Source: Clavibacter zhangzhiyongii (GTDB taxonomy: Bacteria > Actinomycetota > Actinomycetes > Actinomycetales > Microbacteriaceae). Taken from it: a stretch of DNA of 64,000 nt. The position numbers and the translations under genes were made by a program. Position 1 is the first letter of the stretch. Every line of letters starts with the position of its first letter. The stretch covers positions 434,001 through 498,000 of the forward strand of contig NZ_CP061274.1 in NCBI RefSeq assembly GCF_014775655.1, given 5' to 3'. The notes beneath the pieces were generated by a model, which searched no databases, was not told the DNA's origin, and was given only the letters and a program-made list of their open reading frames with translations. Of this stretch, positions 18,396-26,424 are shown piece after piece.

Positions 18396-19676
18396 GTGAT
18401 CGATCCGCAGACCCTCCGCGACCATCCCGACCTCGTCATCGCCTCGCAGGAGCTGCGCGGAGCCTCCGTGGAGGTGGTGGACCAGGCGGTCGCCGCCGAC
18501 TCCGCGCGCCGCCTCGCGATCACCGAGTTCGAGGGCCTGCGCGCCGAGCAGAACGCGCACGGCAAGCTCGTCGCGAAGGCCGACAAGGCCGACAAGCCGC
18601 GCCTCATCGCCGAGGTGCAGGAGCTCAAGGCCCGCGTCACCGCCGCGCAGGAGCGGGCGCAGGAGGCCGAGGCCGCGCTCGACGAGGCCATGCGGCGGAT
18701 CCCGAACATCGTCATCGACGGCGTGCCCGCCGGCGGCGAGGACGACTGGGCGCTCGTGCGCGAGGTCGGCGAGAAGCCCTCCTTCGACTTCGAGGCCCGC
18801 GATCACCTGGAGATCGGGGAGATCCTCGACGCCATCGACATGGGCCGCGGCGCCAAGGTCTCCGGCGCGCGCTTCCACTTCCTGAAGGGCATCGGCGCCC
18901 GGCTCGAGATCGCGCTCATGAACTTCGGGCTCGCCCGCGCGCTCGAGGCCGGCCTCGTGCCGCTCATCACGCCCACGCTCGTGAAGCCCGAGATCATGGC
19001 CGGCACCGGCTACCTCGGCGCCCACGCCGACGAGGTGTACCACCTCGACGACGACGACCTCTACCTCACGGGCACGAGCGAGGTGGCGCTCGCCGGGTAC
19101 CACGCCGACGAGATCCTCGACCTCGCCGCGGGCCCCGTCCGCTACGCCGGCTGGTCGACCTGCTACCGCAAGGAGGCGGGCTCCTACGGCAAGGACACCC
19201 GCGGCATCATCCGCGTGCACCAGTTCCAGAAGCTCGAGATGTTCTCCTACGTCGACCCCGCCGACGCCGAGGCGGAGCACGAGCGCCTCCTCGCGATGCA
19301 GGAGCGCATGATGCAGGACCTGGGGCTCGCCTACCGCGTCATCGACACGGCCGCCGGCGACCTCGGGTCGAGCGCCGCCCGCAAGTACGACGTCGAGGCG
19401 TGGATCCCCACGCAGGACGCCTACCGCGAGCTCACCTCCACCTCGAACTGCACCACGTTCCAGGCGCGCCGCCTCGGCACGCGCTTCCGCGGCGAGGACG
19501 GCCGCACCTCGCCCGTCGCCACGCTCAACGGCACGCTCGCCACCACGCGGTGGATCGTCGCGATCCTCGAGACGCACCAGCAGGCCGACGGATCCGTCCG
19601 CGTCCCCGAGGCGCTCCGCCCGTACCTCGGCGGCCTCGAGGTGCTGGAGCCCGCCACGGCGAAGGCGGCGCGATGA
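18396..19676 (+). CDS. serS: serine--tRNA ligase
   Basis: A 426-residue class II aminoacyl-tRNA synthetase. Residues 1 to about 110 form the coiled-coil tRNA-binding arm (heptad-like LRAEQN... [18 protein letters not shown]). The catalytic core has [14 protein letters not shown], the motif 2 region [10 protein letters not shown], and motif 3 with [17 protein letters not shown]. The start is GTG at 18396, exactly seven bases after the last base of TAGAGT (18384-18389), so translation is probably leaderless. The stop overlaps the ATG of the HAD gene (ATGA). Two tRNA-Ser genes lie 1-3 kb downstream. Confidence 0.97.
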   Translation: MIDPQTLRDHPDLVIASQELRGASVEVVDQAVAADSARRLAITEFEGLRAEQNAHGKLVAKADKADKPRLIAEVQELKARVTAAQERAQEAEAALDEAMRRIPNIVIDGVPAGGEDDWALVREVGEKPSFDFEARDHLEIGEILDAIDMGRGAKVSGARFHFLKGIGARLEIALMNFGLARALEAGLVPLITPTLVKPEIMAGTGYLGAHADEVYHLDDDDLYLTGTSEVALAGYHADEILDLAAGPVRYAGWSTCYRKEAGSYGKDTRGIIRVHQFQKLEMFSYVDPADAEAEHERLLAMQERMMQDLGLAYRVIDTAAGDLGSSAARKYDVEAWIPTQDAYRELTSTSNCTTFQARRLGTRFRGEDGRTSPVATLNGTLATTRWIVAILETHQQADGSVRVPEALRPYLGGLEVLEPATAKAAR

Positions 19677-20494
19677 CCCCGCGCGTGACGGACGCCGACC
19701 GCCTCCTCGTCGCCCTCGACATCGACGGCACCCTCCTCGGCGAGGACGGCTCGCTCGACGAGTCCGTCATCCGCGAGGTGCGGCGCGTGGAGGAGATCGG
19801 GCACCTGGTCATGCCCTCCACCGGCCGGTCGGTCGCCGACACCCTGCCGATCGTCGACCGCCTCGGGATCACCCCGCGCTACATGGTCTGCTCGAACGGC
19901 GCCATCACGCTCGAGCGCGACGCCGACGCCCCCACGGGCTACTCGCGCGTGTTCGTCGAGACCTTCGACCCCTCCGACGTGCTGCAGCGGATCCGCCCCC
20001 ACCTCGCGAGCGGCCGCTACGCCGTGGAGGACGAGGAGGGCGTGTACCTCTACGCCGGCGGCGACTTCCCAGCCGGGGTGCTCGAGGCCAACGGCCGCCA
20101 CGTCGAGTTCGAGGAGCTCCTGCACGTGCCCGCGACGCGCGTCGTCGTCATCTCGCCCGGCCACGACATGGAGGACTTCCAGGACGTCGTGGAGCGCATG
20201 GGCCTGCACCGCGTGAGCTACTCCATCGGATGGACGGCGTGGCTCGACATCGCGCCCGACGGCGTGAACAAGGCCACCGCCATGGAGCGCGTGCGCGAGC
20301 TGCACGGCATCGCGCGCACGCACGTCGTCGCCATGGGGGACGGCCGGAACGACATCGAGATGCTGGAGTGGGCCGGCGAGCACGGCCGCGGGATCGCGAT
20401 GGGCCAGGCGCCCGCCGAGGTCATCGCGGTCGCCAGCGAGGTCACCGGCCCCATCACCGAGAACGGCGCCGCCGCGATCCTCGCCCGCCTCTGA
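19673..20494 (+). CDS. Cof-type HAD phosphatase
   Basis: A 273-residue haloacid-dehalogenase-superfamily phosphatase of the Cof type, acting on small phosphorylated metabolites. Motif I is DIDGTLL (about residues 13-19), a serine-containing motif II is MPSTGRS, and motif IV is [10 protein letters not shown]. The cap domain lies between them. It is translationally coupled to serS through ATGA. The pairing of serS with a HAD phosphatase recurs in Microbacteriaceae in my recollection, but its meaning is unknown. Confidence 0.9.
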   Translation: MTPRVTDADRLLVALDIDGTLLGEDGSLDESVIREVRRVEEIGHLVMPSTGRSVADTLPIVDRLGITPRYMVCSNGAITLERDADAPTGYSRVFVETFDPSDVLQRIRPHLASGRYAVEDEEGVYLYAGGDFPAGVLEANGRHVEFEELLHVPATRVVVISPGHDMEDFQDVVERMGLHRVSYSIGWTAWLDIAPDGVNKATAMERVRELHGIARTHVVAMGDGRNDIEMLEWAGEHGRGIAMGQAPAEVIAVASEVTGPITENGAAAILARL

Positions 20495-20661
20495 CGAGAC
20501 CGCCCGATTCCTCACCTGGGGAGAGTTCAGGCGGCTCTGATGCTCCGCGTGCGAGAGTGGCGCCTCCCGCGCGGTCACCCGGCCGCACCACCGCGGGCCG
20601 ACCGGCCACCGGTAGGATCCTGATCGATCGCATCCACCGCCACGCGGGCGGACGCGCATCG

Positions 20662-20746
20662 GGAGGGCTGTCCGAGCGGCCGATGGAGCCAGTCTTGAAA
20701 ACTGGTGGGCAGAGATGTCTCGTGGGTTCGAATCCCACGCCCTCCG
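20662..20746 (+). tRNA. tRNA-Ser (anticodon TGA)
   Basis: The acceptor stem GGAGGGC/GCCCTCC closes the molecule. The anticodon arm is CCAGT-CTTGAAA-ACTGG with anticodon TGA. A long variable arm and the T-loop GTTCGAAT identify a serine tRNA. CCA is not encoded. A -10 candidate TAGGAT is at 20613-20618. Confidence 0.95.
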
Positions 20747-20762
20747 CCCGGAGAGGATCCGC

Positions 20763-22025
20763 ATGAGCGACGCGCCCCTGCGCCCCCGGCGAACCGCCAC
20801 CGCCCCCGTCATCGCCCGCCACGGTCGGCTGCCGCGGCCCCGAGCAGCTCGCACGCTCCTCGTCGGCACGGCGATGGCCCTCGCGGTGCTCCTCGTCAGC
20901 GGCTTCTCCGTCATCACCATCGCCGCCTGGGACCTGAACAGGTCGGTCCAGGCCAACACCGTGGACATCAGCGACGGCACCGAGCAGACCACGGTGGGCG
21001 TCGGCGCGCTCGACGGCGGCTTCAACGTGCTGCTCGCCGGATCCGACACCCGCCAGGGCCAGGGCGACGGCTACGGCAAGACCGACGGCGCGCTCAACGA
21101 CGTCAACATGGTGCTGCACGTCTCGGCCGACCACAGCCAGGCCACCGTCGTCAGCCTCCCGCGCGACATGGTCGTGCCCATCCCCGCGTGCGAGCGCTCC
21201 GACGGCTCGGGCACGGCACCCGCCATGTCCGCGCAGCCGCTCAACACCGCCCTCTCCGACGGCGGCCTCCCGTGCGTCGCCAAGACGGTCGCGCAGTTCA
21301 CCGGTCTCGACATCCCCTACGCCGCGCTCATCGAGTTCAACGGCGTCATCGAGATGTCGAACGCGGTCGGCGGCGTCCCCGTCTGCCTCGCCAGCCCGCT
21401 CAAGGACAAGCGCACCGACCTCGACCTCCCCGCGGGCGTGACCCCGCTGCAGGGCAAGCAGGCCCTCCAGTTCCTCCGCACGCGCCACGCGGTCGGCGAC
21501 GGCAGCGACCTCGCCCGCATCAGCAACCAGCAGGTGTTCCTCTCGGCGCTCGTGCGCACGATGAAGCAGTCGAGCACGCTGTCGGATCCCACGCGCGTCT
21601 ACGGCCTCGCGAAGGCCGCGGTCGACAACATGCAGCGCTCCACCTCGCTCGACTACCAGACCATGGCGTCGATGGCGCTGGCGCTCAAGGACATCCCGCT
21701 CGACCAGGTGCGCTTCCTGCAGTACCCGGGCACGACGAACGGCACCGGCGTCTACGCGGGCAAGGTCCAGCCGCTGAAGACGGACGGCGACCAGGTCATG
21801 CAGCTGCTCAAGGCCGACGCGCCGTTCGAGGTCAAGGCGGGCAACACGGGGCTCGGCGCCGTGGCGGAGAAGCCGTCGCAGCCCGCGGCCACGCCCGCCC
21901 CCAGCGCGTCGTCCGACGCGACGGGCGGATCCGCTCCGGCCGCGTCGTCGCCGACCGTGCTGCCGGAGGCCGTCACCGGCACCGACGCGGGCACGGTCAC
22001 GTGCTCGAAGGCGTTCAAGGGGTGA
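20763..22025 (+). CDS. LCP (LytR-CpsA-Psr) family cell-wall glycopolymer ligase
   Basis: A 420-residue type II membrane protein. A cytoplasmic N-terminus with IARHGRLPRPR is followed by one helix (about residues 30-52). The LCP domain follows, with the polyprenyl-phosphate-binding signs LLAGSDTRQGQG, VSLPRDMVVPIP and GLDIPYAALIEFNG, and arginines in LQFLRTRHAVGDGSDLARISNQQ. Proteins of this family transfer wall polymers to peptidoglycan. An Ala/Ser/Pro-rich C-terminal linker ends in a cysteine-containing tail. The start chosen is ATG at 20763 with GAGAGG upstream; the longer frame would run into the tRNA. A close paralogue is at 53121-54350. Confidence 0.92.
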   Translation: MSDAPLRPRRTATAPVIARHGRLPRPRAARTLLVGTAMALAVLLVSGFSVITIAAWDLNRSVQANTVDISDGTEQTTVGVGALDGGFNVLLAGSDTRQGQGDGYGKTDGALNDVNMVLHVSADHSQATVVSLPRDMVVPIPACERSDGSGTAPAMSAQPLNTALSDGGLPCVAKTVAQFTGLDIPYAALIEFNGVIEMSNAVGGVPVCLASPLKDKRTDLDLPAGVTPLQGKQALQFLRTRHAVGDGSDLARISNQQVFLSALVRTMKQSSTLSDPTRVYGLAKAAVDNMQRSTSLDYQTMASMALALKDIPLDQVRFLQYPGTTNGTGVYAGKVQPLKTDGDQVMQLLKADAPFEVKAGNTGLGAVAEKPSQPAATPAPSASSDATGGSAPAASSPTVLPEAVTGTDAGTVTCSKAFKG

Positions 22026-22092
22026 GCTGGTCCCCCTGCCGGATCCAGGTCGAACCCCGTTCGAGGGGATCCCGCTGGATCTTCCGCTCCTC

Positions 22093-22309
22093 ATGGCATC
22101 CAGACGGGCCGGTCGAGCGCGCGGACGGGTGATCCGGCGGGCGCTCGGGGCGACCCGCGGCCAGGTCCTCCGCCTCGTCATGGCGTCGTCGGTGCTGGTC
22201 CGCGGCGGCCTGGGCCCTTGTGGTCTCCGTGCTCACCGCCGTGCTGAGCTCGTCGATCCCCGCATGGCGGGCGGCGAGGGTCGAGCCCGCGACAGCGCTC
22301 CGTGGATGA
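22093..22309 (+). pseudogene. remnant of an FtsX/MacB-type ABC permease
   Basis: Two pieces of the C-terminal FtsX domain are recognisable in different frames. The first (from 22093) reads RRALGATRGQVLRLVMASSVLV, here given as its key parts RALGATRGQ and LRLVMASSVL. The second (22208-22309, shifted by one base) reads LTAVLSSSIPAWRAARVEPATALRG and ends in TGA. About 40-50 residues of helix normally lie between these parts and are missing. No ATPase partner or earlier permease part is present nearby, so this is a decayed end of a former transporter operon. Confidence 0.75.
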
Positions 22310-22709
22310 GCGGGCGGAGTCGTCCGCCGCAGGAGGGCGACGGGTCCTCGCCGCACACCCTATGCAGCGGGGACCCGTCTATCTCGTTCAGCTTTCGACC
22401 CGAATCCTCCGCCGGACGAGAATCTCGTTCTCGCCCACGGGGGGCTCGCGACGTCGTCGCGTGCGTGAGGGTGAGCGGCACCGGTTCGGGGGATCCGGGA
22501 CCGCGGCCACGTGGGCGAGCGGGACATCTCTGGGCTGACACAGCGACACGCGCGGGGTAAGCCGGTCGGGTCCGGCACACGCGTCGAGACAGACACTACG
22601 TGTCCGTCGTATGGGGGACAACCGCGCCGCACCCCCCGTTCGGGCAGAGCGCCCGGGAGGCGGGGATGTGAGCATGCCGCCGCGTCCGGTACAGTGGACG
22701 GGTACGTCT
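22310..22709. other. gene-free stretch before tRNA-Ser(GCT)
   Basis: About 400 bp after the permease remnant without a supportable gene. It holds an inverted repeat CGAGAA-TCTCG-TTCTCG near 22420-22440, the 20-bp element shared with the panD region (22600-22619), and a probable tRNA promoter -10 TACAGT at 22690-22695. The short minus-strand frames here have no family resemblance. Confidence 0.55.
22600..22619. repeat. 20-bp conserved element, copy A
   Basis: GTGTCCGTCGTATGGGGGAC differs at one base from a copy at 35032-35051. Read on the minus strand, it overlaps a possible promoter: TTGTCC as -35, a 17-bp spacer and TAGTGT (22598-22593) as -10. Confidence 0.6.
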
Positions 22710-22798
22710 GGAGACGTCGCATAGTTCGGCCTAGTGCACCACCCTGCTAAGGTGGAGTACCCGTATGGGTACCGTGGGTTCAAATCCCACCGTCTCCG
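22710..22798 (+). tRNA. tRNA-Ser (anticodon GCT)
   Basis: The acceptor stem is GGAGACG/CGTCTCC. The anticodon arm CCACC-CTGCTAA-GGTGG gives anticodon GCT. A long variable arm (GTACCCGTATGGGTAC) and the T-arm GTGGG-TTCAAAT-CCCAC complete a serine tRNA of 89 nt. CCA is not encoded. Confidence 0.95.
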
Positions 22799-22922
22799 CC
22801 ATCTCGCCTCGCGGAGCCCCTCTCGATCGTCGTCCTCGATGGTCCGTCCCCCTCGTCGCGCGCTGCGCGGCCTCCATCGCGGTGGCCGGTCGCCGCGCCC
22901 GCGTCGGCCTAGCATCACCCTC

Positions 22923-23993
22923 ATGAGCGACACGTTTCCCGCTGCGACGCGGCAGCCGGGCCCCGACCACGGCGCCGGCACCACCCTCGGCCTCATCGCG
23001 CGCGAGGCCAACGTGTCGATCGGCACGGTCAGCAAGGTCCTCAACGGACGCAAGGGCATCTCGCCCGCCACCCGCGCGCGCGTCGAGGAGCTCATGGAGC
23101 GGCACGGCTACAGCCGCCGCGGGGCCGAGCGGCCGCACGGCGCCCTCATCGAGATCGTGCTGGAGGTCGTCGACACGGGCTTCTCGGTCGACCTGCTGCG
23201 CGGCGTCTCGGCGGTCGCGCGCGAGCACGCGCTGAGCGTCATCGTCACGGAGCACGGGCGCGACACCGCGCTCGACGGCGACTGGATGGCGGGCGTCATG
23301 CAGCGCCGTCCCATGGGCCTCGTCCTCGTCTTCTCCGACCTCGCGCCCGCGCAGAAGCGGCAGCTGCGGAGCCGCGGCATCCCGTTCGTCGTGGTGGATC
23401 CGGCGGGGTCGCCGGCCCCGGACGTGCCGGCCGTCGGATCCACCAACTGGGAGGGCGGCCACGCCGCGGGGGAGCACCTGCTGGGGCTCGGGCACACGCG
23501 CATCGGCGCGATCAGCGGGCCGCCGCACCGGCTCTACTCGCGGGCGCGCATGTCGGGCTTCCGCAGCGCCCTCGAGGCGGAGGGATCCGGGGTCTCGCTC
23601 GTCGAGGTCGAGGGCGACTTCGGACGGACCGCGGGGTACCGCGCCGGCGGCGAGATGCTCGACGATGCCGATCGCCCCACCGCGATCTTCGCCGGCAACG
23701 ACGAGCAGGCCCTCGGCCTGTACGAGGCGGCGCGCGAGCGCGGGATCCGGATCCCCGACGACCTCTCCGTCCTCGGCTACGACGACCTGCCGTTCGCGCG
23801 CATCGTCTCGCCTGCGCTCAGCACCGTGCGGCAGCCCGTGCGCGAGATGGCGGAGGCGGCGGCGCGCATGGTGCTCCGGATCCGCGAGGGCCGGAGCGAC
23901 GAGCCGACCCGGCTCGACCTCGCGACCGCGCTCGTGGTGCGCGGGAGCACCGCAGCGCCCGCGCCCGCGGACGCGGTATCGCCGCCCGAGTGA
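22923..23993 (+). CDS. LacI family transcriptional regulator
   Basis: A 356-residue regulator. The LacI-type helix-turn-helix and hinge are at about residues 20-70 (LIAREANVSIGTVSKVLNGRKGIS). The periplasmic-binding-like sensor domain follows with IPFVVVDPAG, GHTRIGAISGP and GYDDLPFARIVSPALSTVRQP. It is probably a sugar-responsive repressor of the ThuA and Gfo/Idh genes just downstream, because a canonical LacI operator overlaps its own stop codon. The start is ATG at 22923; TAGCAT (22910-22915) ends eight bases before it, so the message is probably leaderless. Confidence 0.93.
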   Translation: MSDTFPAATRQPGPDHGAGTTLGLIAREANVSIGTVSKVLNGRKGISPATRARVEELMERHGYSRRGAERPHGALIEIVLEVVDTGFSVDLLRGVSAVAREHALSVIVTEHGRDTALDGDWMAGVMQRRPMGLVLVFSDLAPAQKRQLRSRGIPFVVVDPAGSPAPDVPAVGSTNWEGGHAAGEHLLGLGHTRIGAISGPPHRLYSRARMSGFRSALEAEGSGVSLVEVEGDFGRTAGYRAGGEMLDDADRPTAIFAGNDEQALGLYEAARERGIRIPDDLSVLGYDDLPFARIVSPALSTVRQPVREMAEAAARMVLRIREGRSDEPTRLDLATALVVRGSTAAPAPADAVSPPE

Positions 23994-24001
23994 AACGTTT
24001 C
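23992..24001. promoter_or_regulatory. LacI-family operator
   Basis: GAAACGTTTC is a perfect 10-bp palindrome of the classical LacI/GalR type. Its first two bases are part of the TGA stop of the regulator gene. It lies 98 bp before the strong ribosome binding site of the next unit. Confidence 0.8.
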
Positions 24002-24099
24002 GGATCGGCCGCGCCGTGCTTGCCCCCGCCGACCGCCGGTGCGTAGCGTTCGAGGGGCGCACGGCAGCCGACCGGTCGCGCTCGACGAAGGAGTCGCCA

Positions 24100-24168
24100 G
24101 TGTCACGAGACCCCCGCACGTCCGCCCGCCCGCATCGCGGTCGCCCGACCGGGACGGCCCGCTCGTGA
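24100..24168 (+). CDS. 22-codon upstream ORF coupled to the ThuA gene
   Basis: GAAGGAG (24087-24093) stands at ideal distance from a GTG at 24100. The frame opened there has 22 codons (VSRDPRTSARPHRG...) and stops with TGA at 24166-24168, overlapping the GTG start of the ThuA gene at 24165 (GTGA). The ThuA start itself has no good ribosome binding site. The simplest reading is a leader peptide that delivers ribosomes to thuA by re-initiation. The alternative is a frameshift that fused two formerly continuous parts. Confidence 0.5.
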   Translation: MSRDPRTSARPHRGRPTGTARS

Positions 24169-24863
24169 GCGCCGCCCGGAAGGCGCTCGTCGTCCGCGGG
24201 GGCTGGGACGGCCACATGCCCGTGGAGACCACGGGCCTGTTCATCCCGTTCCTCGAGGAGAACGGCTTCGAGGTCCGCGTCGAGGAGGGATCGGCCGTCT
24301 ACGCCGACGCCGACGTCATGGCCGCCACCGACCTGATCGTGCAGGCCAACACCATGACGACGATCGAGCCCGAGGAGATGGCCGGCCTCCGCGCCGCCGT
24401 CATCGCCGGCACCGGCATGGCCGGCTGGCACGGCGGCATCGCCGACTCCTACCGGAACACCGCCGACTACCTGCACATGATCGGCGGCCAGTTCGCCCAC
24501 CACGCGGGCAAGGACCCGGCCGAGCGCACGGGCGAGCAGTCCGACAACTACATCCCGTACACGGTCGAGATGACCGAGCTCGGGCGCACGCACGAGATCA
24601 CGCAGGGCATCGCCGACTTCGACCTCGTGACCGAGCAGTACTGGGTCCTCAGCGACGAGTACAACGACGTGCTCGCGACCACCACCCAGAGCGTGCGGCC
24701 GTGGGATCCGTGGCACCGCCCGGTCACCGCGCCCGCCATCTGGACCCGCCAGTGGGGCGAGGGGCGCATCTTCGTCTCCGCCCCCGGCCACCGCATCGAG
24801 GTCGTCGAGGACCCGAACGTCCGCACCATCATCGAGAGGGGCCTCCTGTGGGCGGCACGCTGA
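24165..24863 (+). CDS. ThuA domain protein (trehalose-utilisation type)
   Basis: A 232-residue protein of the ThuA family, a glutamine-amidotransferase-like fold found in sugar-catabolic operons. Family motifs are ALVVRGGWDGHMP at the N-terminus, AGWHGG in the middle and PAIWTRQWGEGRIF near the end. In Rhizobium the family takes part in converting disaccharides to 3-keto forms, but its exact role is not settled. The GTG start at 24165 is favoured by the family's usual N-terminus and by coupling to the leader ORF. It overlaps the following oxidoreductase start by 16 bp. Confidence 0.88.
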   Translation: MSAARKALVVRGGWDGHMPVETTGLFIPFLEENGFEVRVEEGSAVYADADVMAATDLIVQANTMTTIEPEEMAGLRAAVIAGTGMAGWHGGIADSYRNTADYLHMIGGQFAHHAGKDPAERTGEQSDNYIPYTVEMTELGRTHEITQGIADFDLVTEQYWVLSDEYNDVLATTTQSVRPWDPWHRPVTAPAIWTRQWGEGRIFVSAPGHRIEVVEDPNVRTIIERGLLWAAR

Positions 24864-25957
24864 CGCACGACGACGACGCCATGACCCTCGGGATCATCGG
24901 CGTCGGGAAGATCAGCGAGCAGTACTTCGCGGCCTTCGAGGGCCTGCCGGGCGTGCGCCTCGTGGCGGTCGCCGACCTCGACCTCGACCGCGCGCGCACG
25001 GTCGCCGAGGCGCAGGGCGTGGACGCGCTGAGCGTCGACGACCTCATCGCCGACCCGCGCATCGACGCGGTGCTGAACCTCACGATCCCCGCCGCGCACG
25101 CCGAGGTCGACCTCCGCGTGCTCGAGGCGGGCAAGCACGTCTACGGCGAGAAGCCGCTCGCGTTGAGCCCCGCCGAGGCCGAGCCGATCCTCCGGCTGGC
25201 CGAGGAGAAGGGCCTCCGCGTCGGATCCGCGCCGGACACCGTGCTCGGCACCGGGATCCAGACCGCGCGCGCCGTGCTCGACGCCGGCACCATCGGCAAG
25301 CCCGTCGCCGCGAACGCCTTCTGGGGCGCGCCCGGCCACGAGCTCTGGCACCCGGCCCCCGCGTTCTACTACCAGCCGGGCGCCGGCCCGCTGTTCGACA
25401 TGGGGCCGTACTACCTCACGGCGCTCGTGACGCTGCTCGGCCCGGTCGTCCGGGTCCAGGGCGCGTCGGTCCGCTCCGACCGCGTGCGCTCGGCGGCCTC
25501 CGACCCCGAGGCGCGCGAGATCCCCGTCACCGTCGACACGCACGTGAGCGCCGTGCTCACCCACGCGTCGGGCGCGGTCTCCACCGTCACGATGAGCTTC
25601 GACATCTGGGCGTCGCGGATCCCGAACATCGAGGTGTACGGCACGGCCGGCACGCTCTCGGTGCCGGACCCGAACCACTTCTCCGGAGCCGTGCAGGTCT
25701 CGACGGCCGAGCAGCGCGAGTGGACGGACGTGGAGCCGAACGCCGGCTTCGTCGACGCGGGGCGCGGCTGCGGCCTCGCCGAGATGGCCGACGCCATCCG
25801 CCGCGGGGTGCCGCACCGGGCGTCCGGCGAGCTCGCGTTCCACGTGCTCGAGGTGATGGACGCGATCCTCGACCCGGCCGCGACGGGCGAGATCCGGAGC
25901 ACCGTGGAGCGTCCGGAGGCCGTCCCGCTGGGCCAGCCGGGGCGCTCCGGCGACTGA
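24848..25957 (+). CDS. Gfo/Idh/MocA family oxidoreductase
   Basis: A 369-residue NAD(P)-dependent sugar or polyol dehydrogenase. The Rossmann motif GIIGVGKIS is near the N-terminus, and the EKPLAL motif with the catalytic-site lysine is at about residues 98-103. The C-terminal domain has PLFDMGPYYLTALV. It probably works with the ThuA protein on a keto-sugar route under the LacI repressor. GTG at 24848 has GAGAGGGG just upstream and overlaps thuA; ATG at 24881, eleven codons later, is the alternative start. Confidence 0.9.
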   Translation: MGGTLTHDDDAMTLGIIGVGKISEQYFAAFEGLPGVRLVAVADLDLDRARTVAEAQGVDALSVDDLIADPRIDAVLNLTIPAAHAEVDLRVLEAGKHVYGEKPLALSPAEAEPILRLAEEKGLRVGSAPDTVLGTGIQTARAVLDAGTIGKPVAANAFWGAPGHELWHPAPAFYYQPGAGPLFDMGPYYLTALVTLLGPVVRVQGASVRSDRVRSAASDPEAREIPVTVDTHVSAVLTHASGAVSTVTMSFDIWASRIPNIEVYGTAGTLSVPDPNHFSGAVQVSTAEQREWTDVEPNAGFVDAGRGCGLAEMADAIRRGVPHRASGELAFHVLEVMDAILDPAATGEIRSTVERPEAVPLGQPGRSGD

Positions 25958-26047
25958 TCCGGGCGGTCCCGCAGCAAGTAGTGGGCAGCCTTCCACAACC
26001 CCGCTCCCGCCCCGTTCCTGGGAGCCCCGGCCGACTAGCCTGACGCC

Positions 26048-26386
26048 GTGACCCGCCACTTCTCGCAGTTCCTCTTCGCGCCGTACGGCGACGAGGAGGG
26101 GCTGCGTGCGGTGGAGCCGGGCGCGGTCGGCGACGAGCTCCTCGGAGCGCACGACCAGGGCGGGACGGACGTCACGGACCCGGGCGTCTGGCCCGCGCTC
26201 ACCGCCGTCGAGTGGCCCCTCACGCATCGCCCGTTCGAGGACGACGACGAGCCGGAGACGGCGGACGGGCACTTCGCCCCGGCGGACGAGGATCCCGACG
26301 CCGAGGCGCGCGAGGAGGCCGAGGCGCACGCGGCCCGCGCCGCGCTCCTCGCCGAGGTCTACGGCTGGCCGCACCGCGCCGTCTGA
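26048..26386 (+). CDS. acidic hypothetical protein
   Basis: A 112-residue protein with many Asp, Glu and Ala residues in the C-terminal half and an N-terminal RHFSQFLFAPYGDEEGLR segment. It has no signal peptide or membrane helix. I do not recognise the family. The GTG start at 26048 sits exactly seven bases after the last base of TAGCCT (26036-26041), which supports a real, leaderless gene. Confidence 0.7.
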   Translation: MTRHFSQFLFAPYGDEEGLRAVEPGAVGDELLGAHDQGGTDVTDPGVWPALTAVEWPLTHRPFEDDDEPETADGHFAPADEDPDAEAREEAEAHAARAALLAEVYGWPHRAV

Positions 26387-26424
26387 GGCGCGACGCCCGA
26401 CCGGGCTCCGGACTCCGGGCTGGG

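Noticed and set aside
22050-22064. TCGAAC-CCC-GTTCGA, resembling a LexA box
   Set aside because: The spacer is three bases, whereas LexA sites need four. It also lies after the LCP gene with no promoter facing a repair gene.
24039-24164. longer N-terminus for the ThuA protein
   Set aside because: The added residues are not ThuA-like and the start lacks a ribosome binding site; the family begins close to the GTG at 24165.
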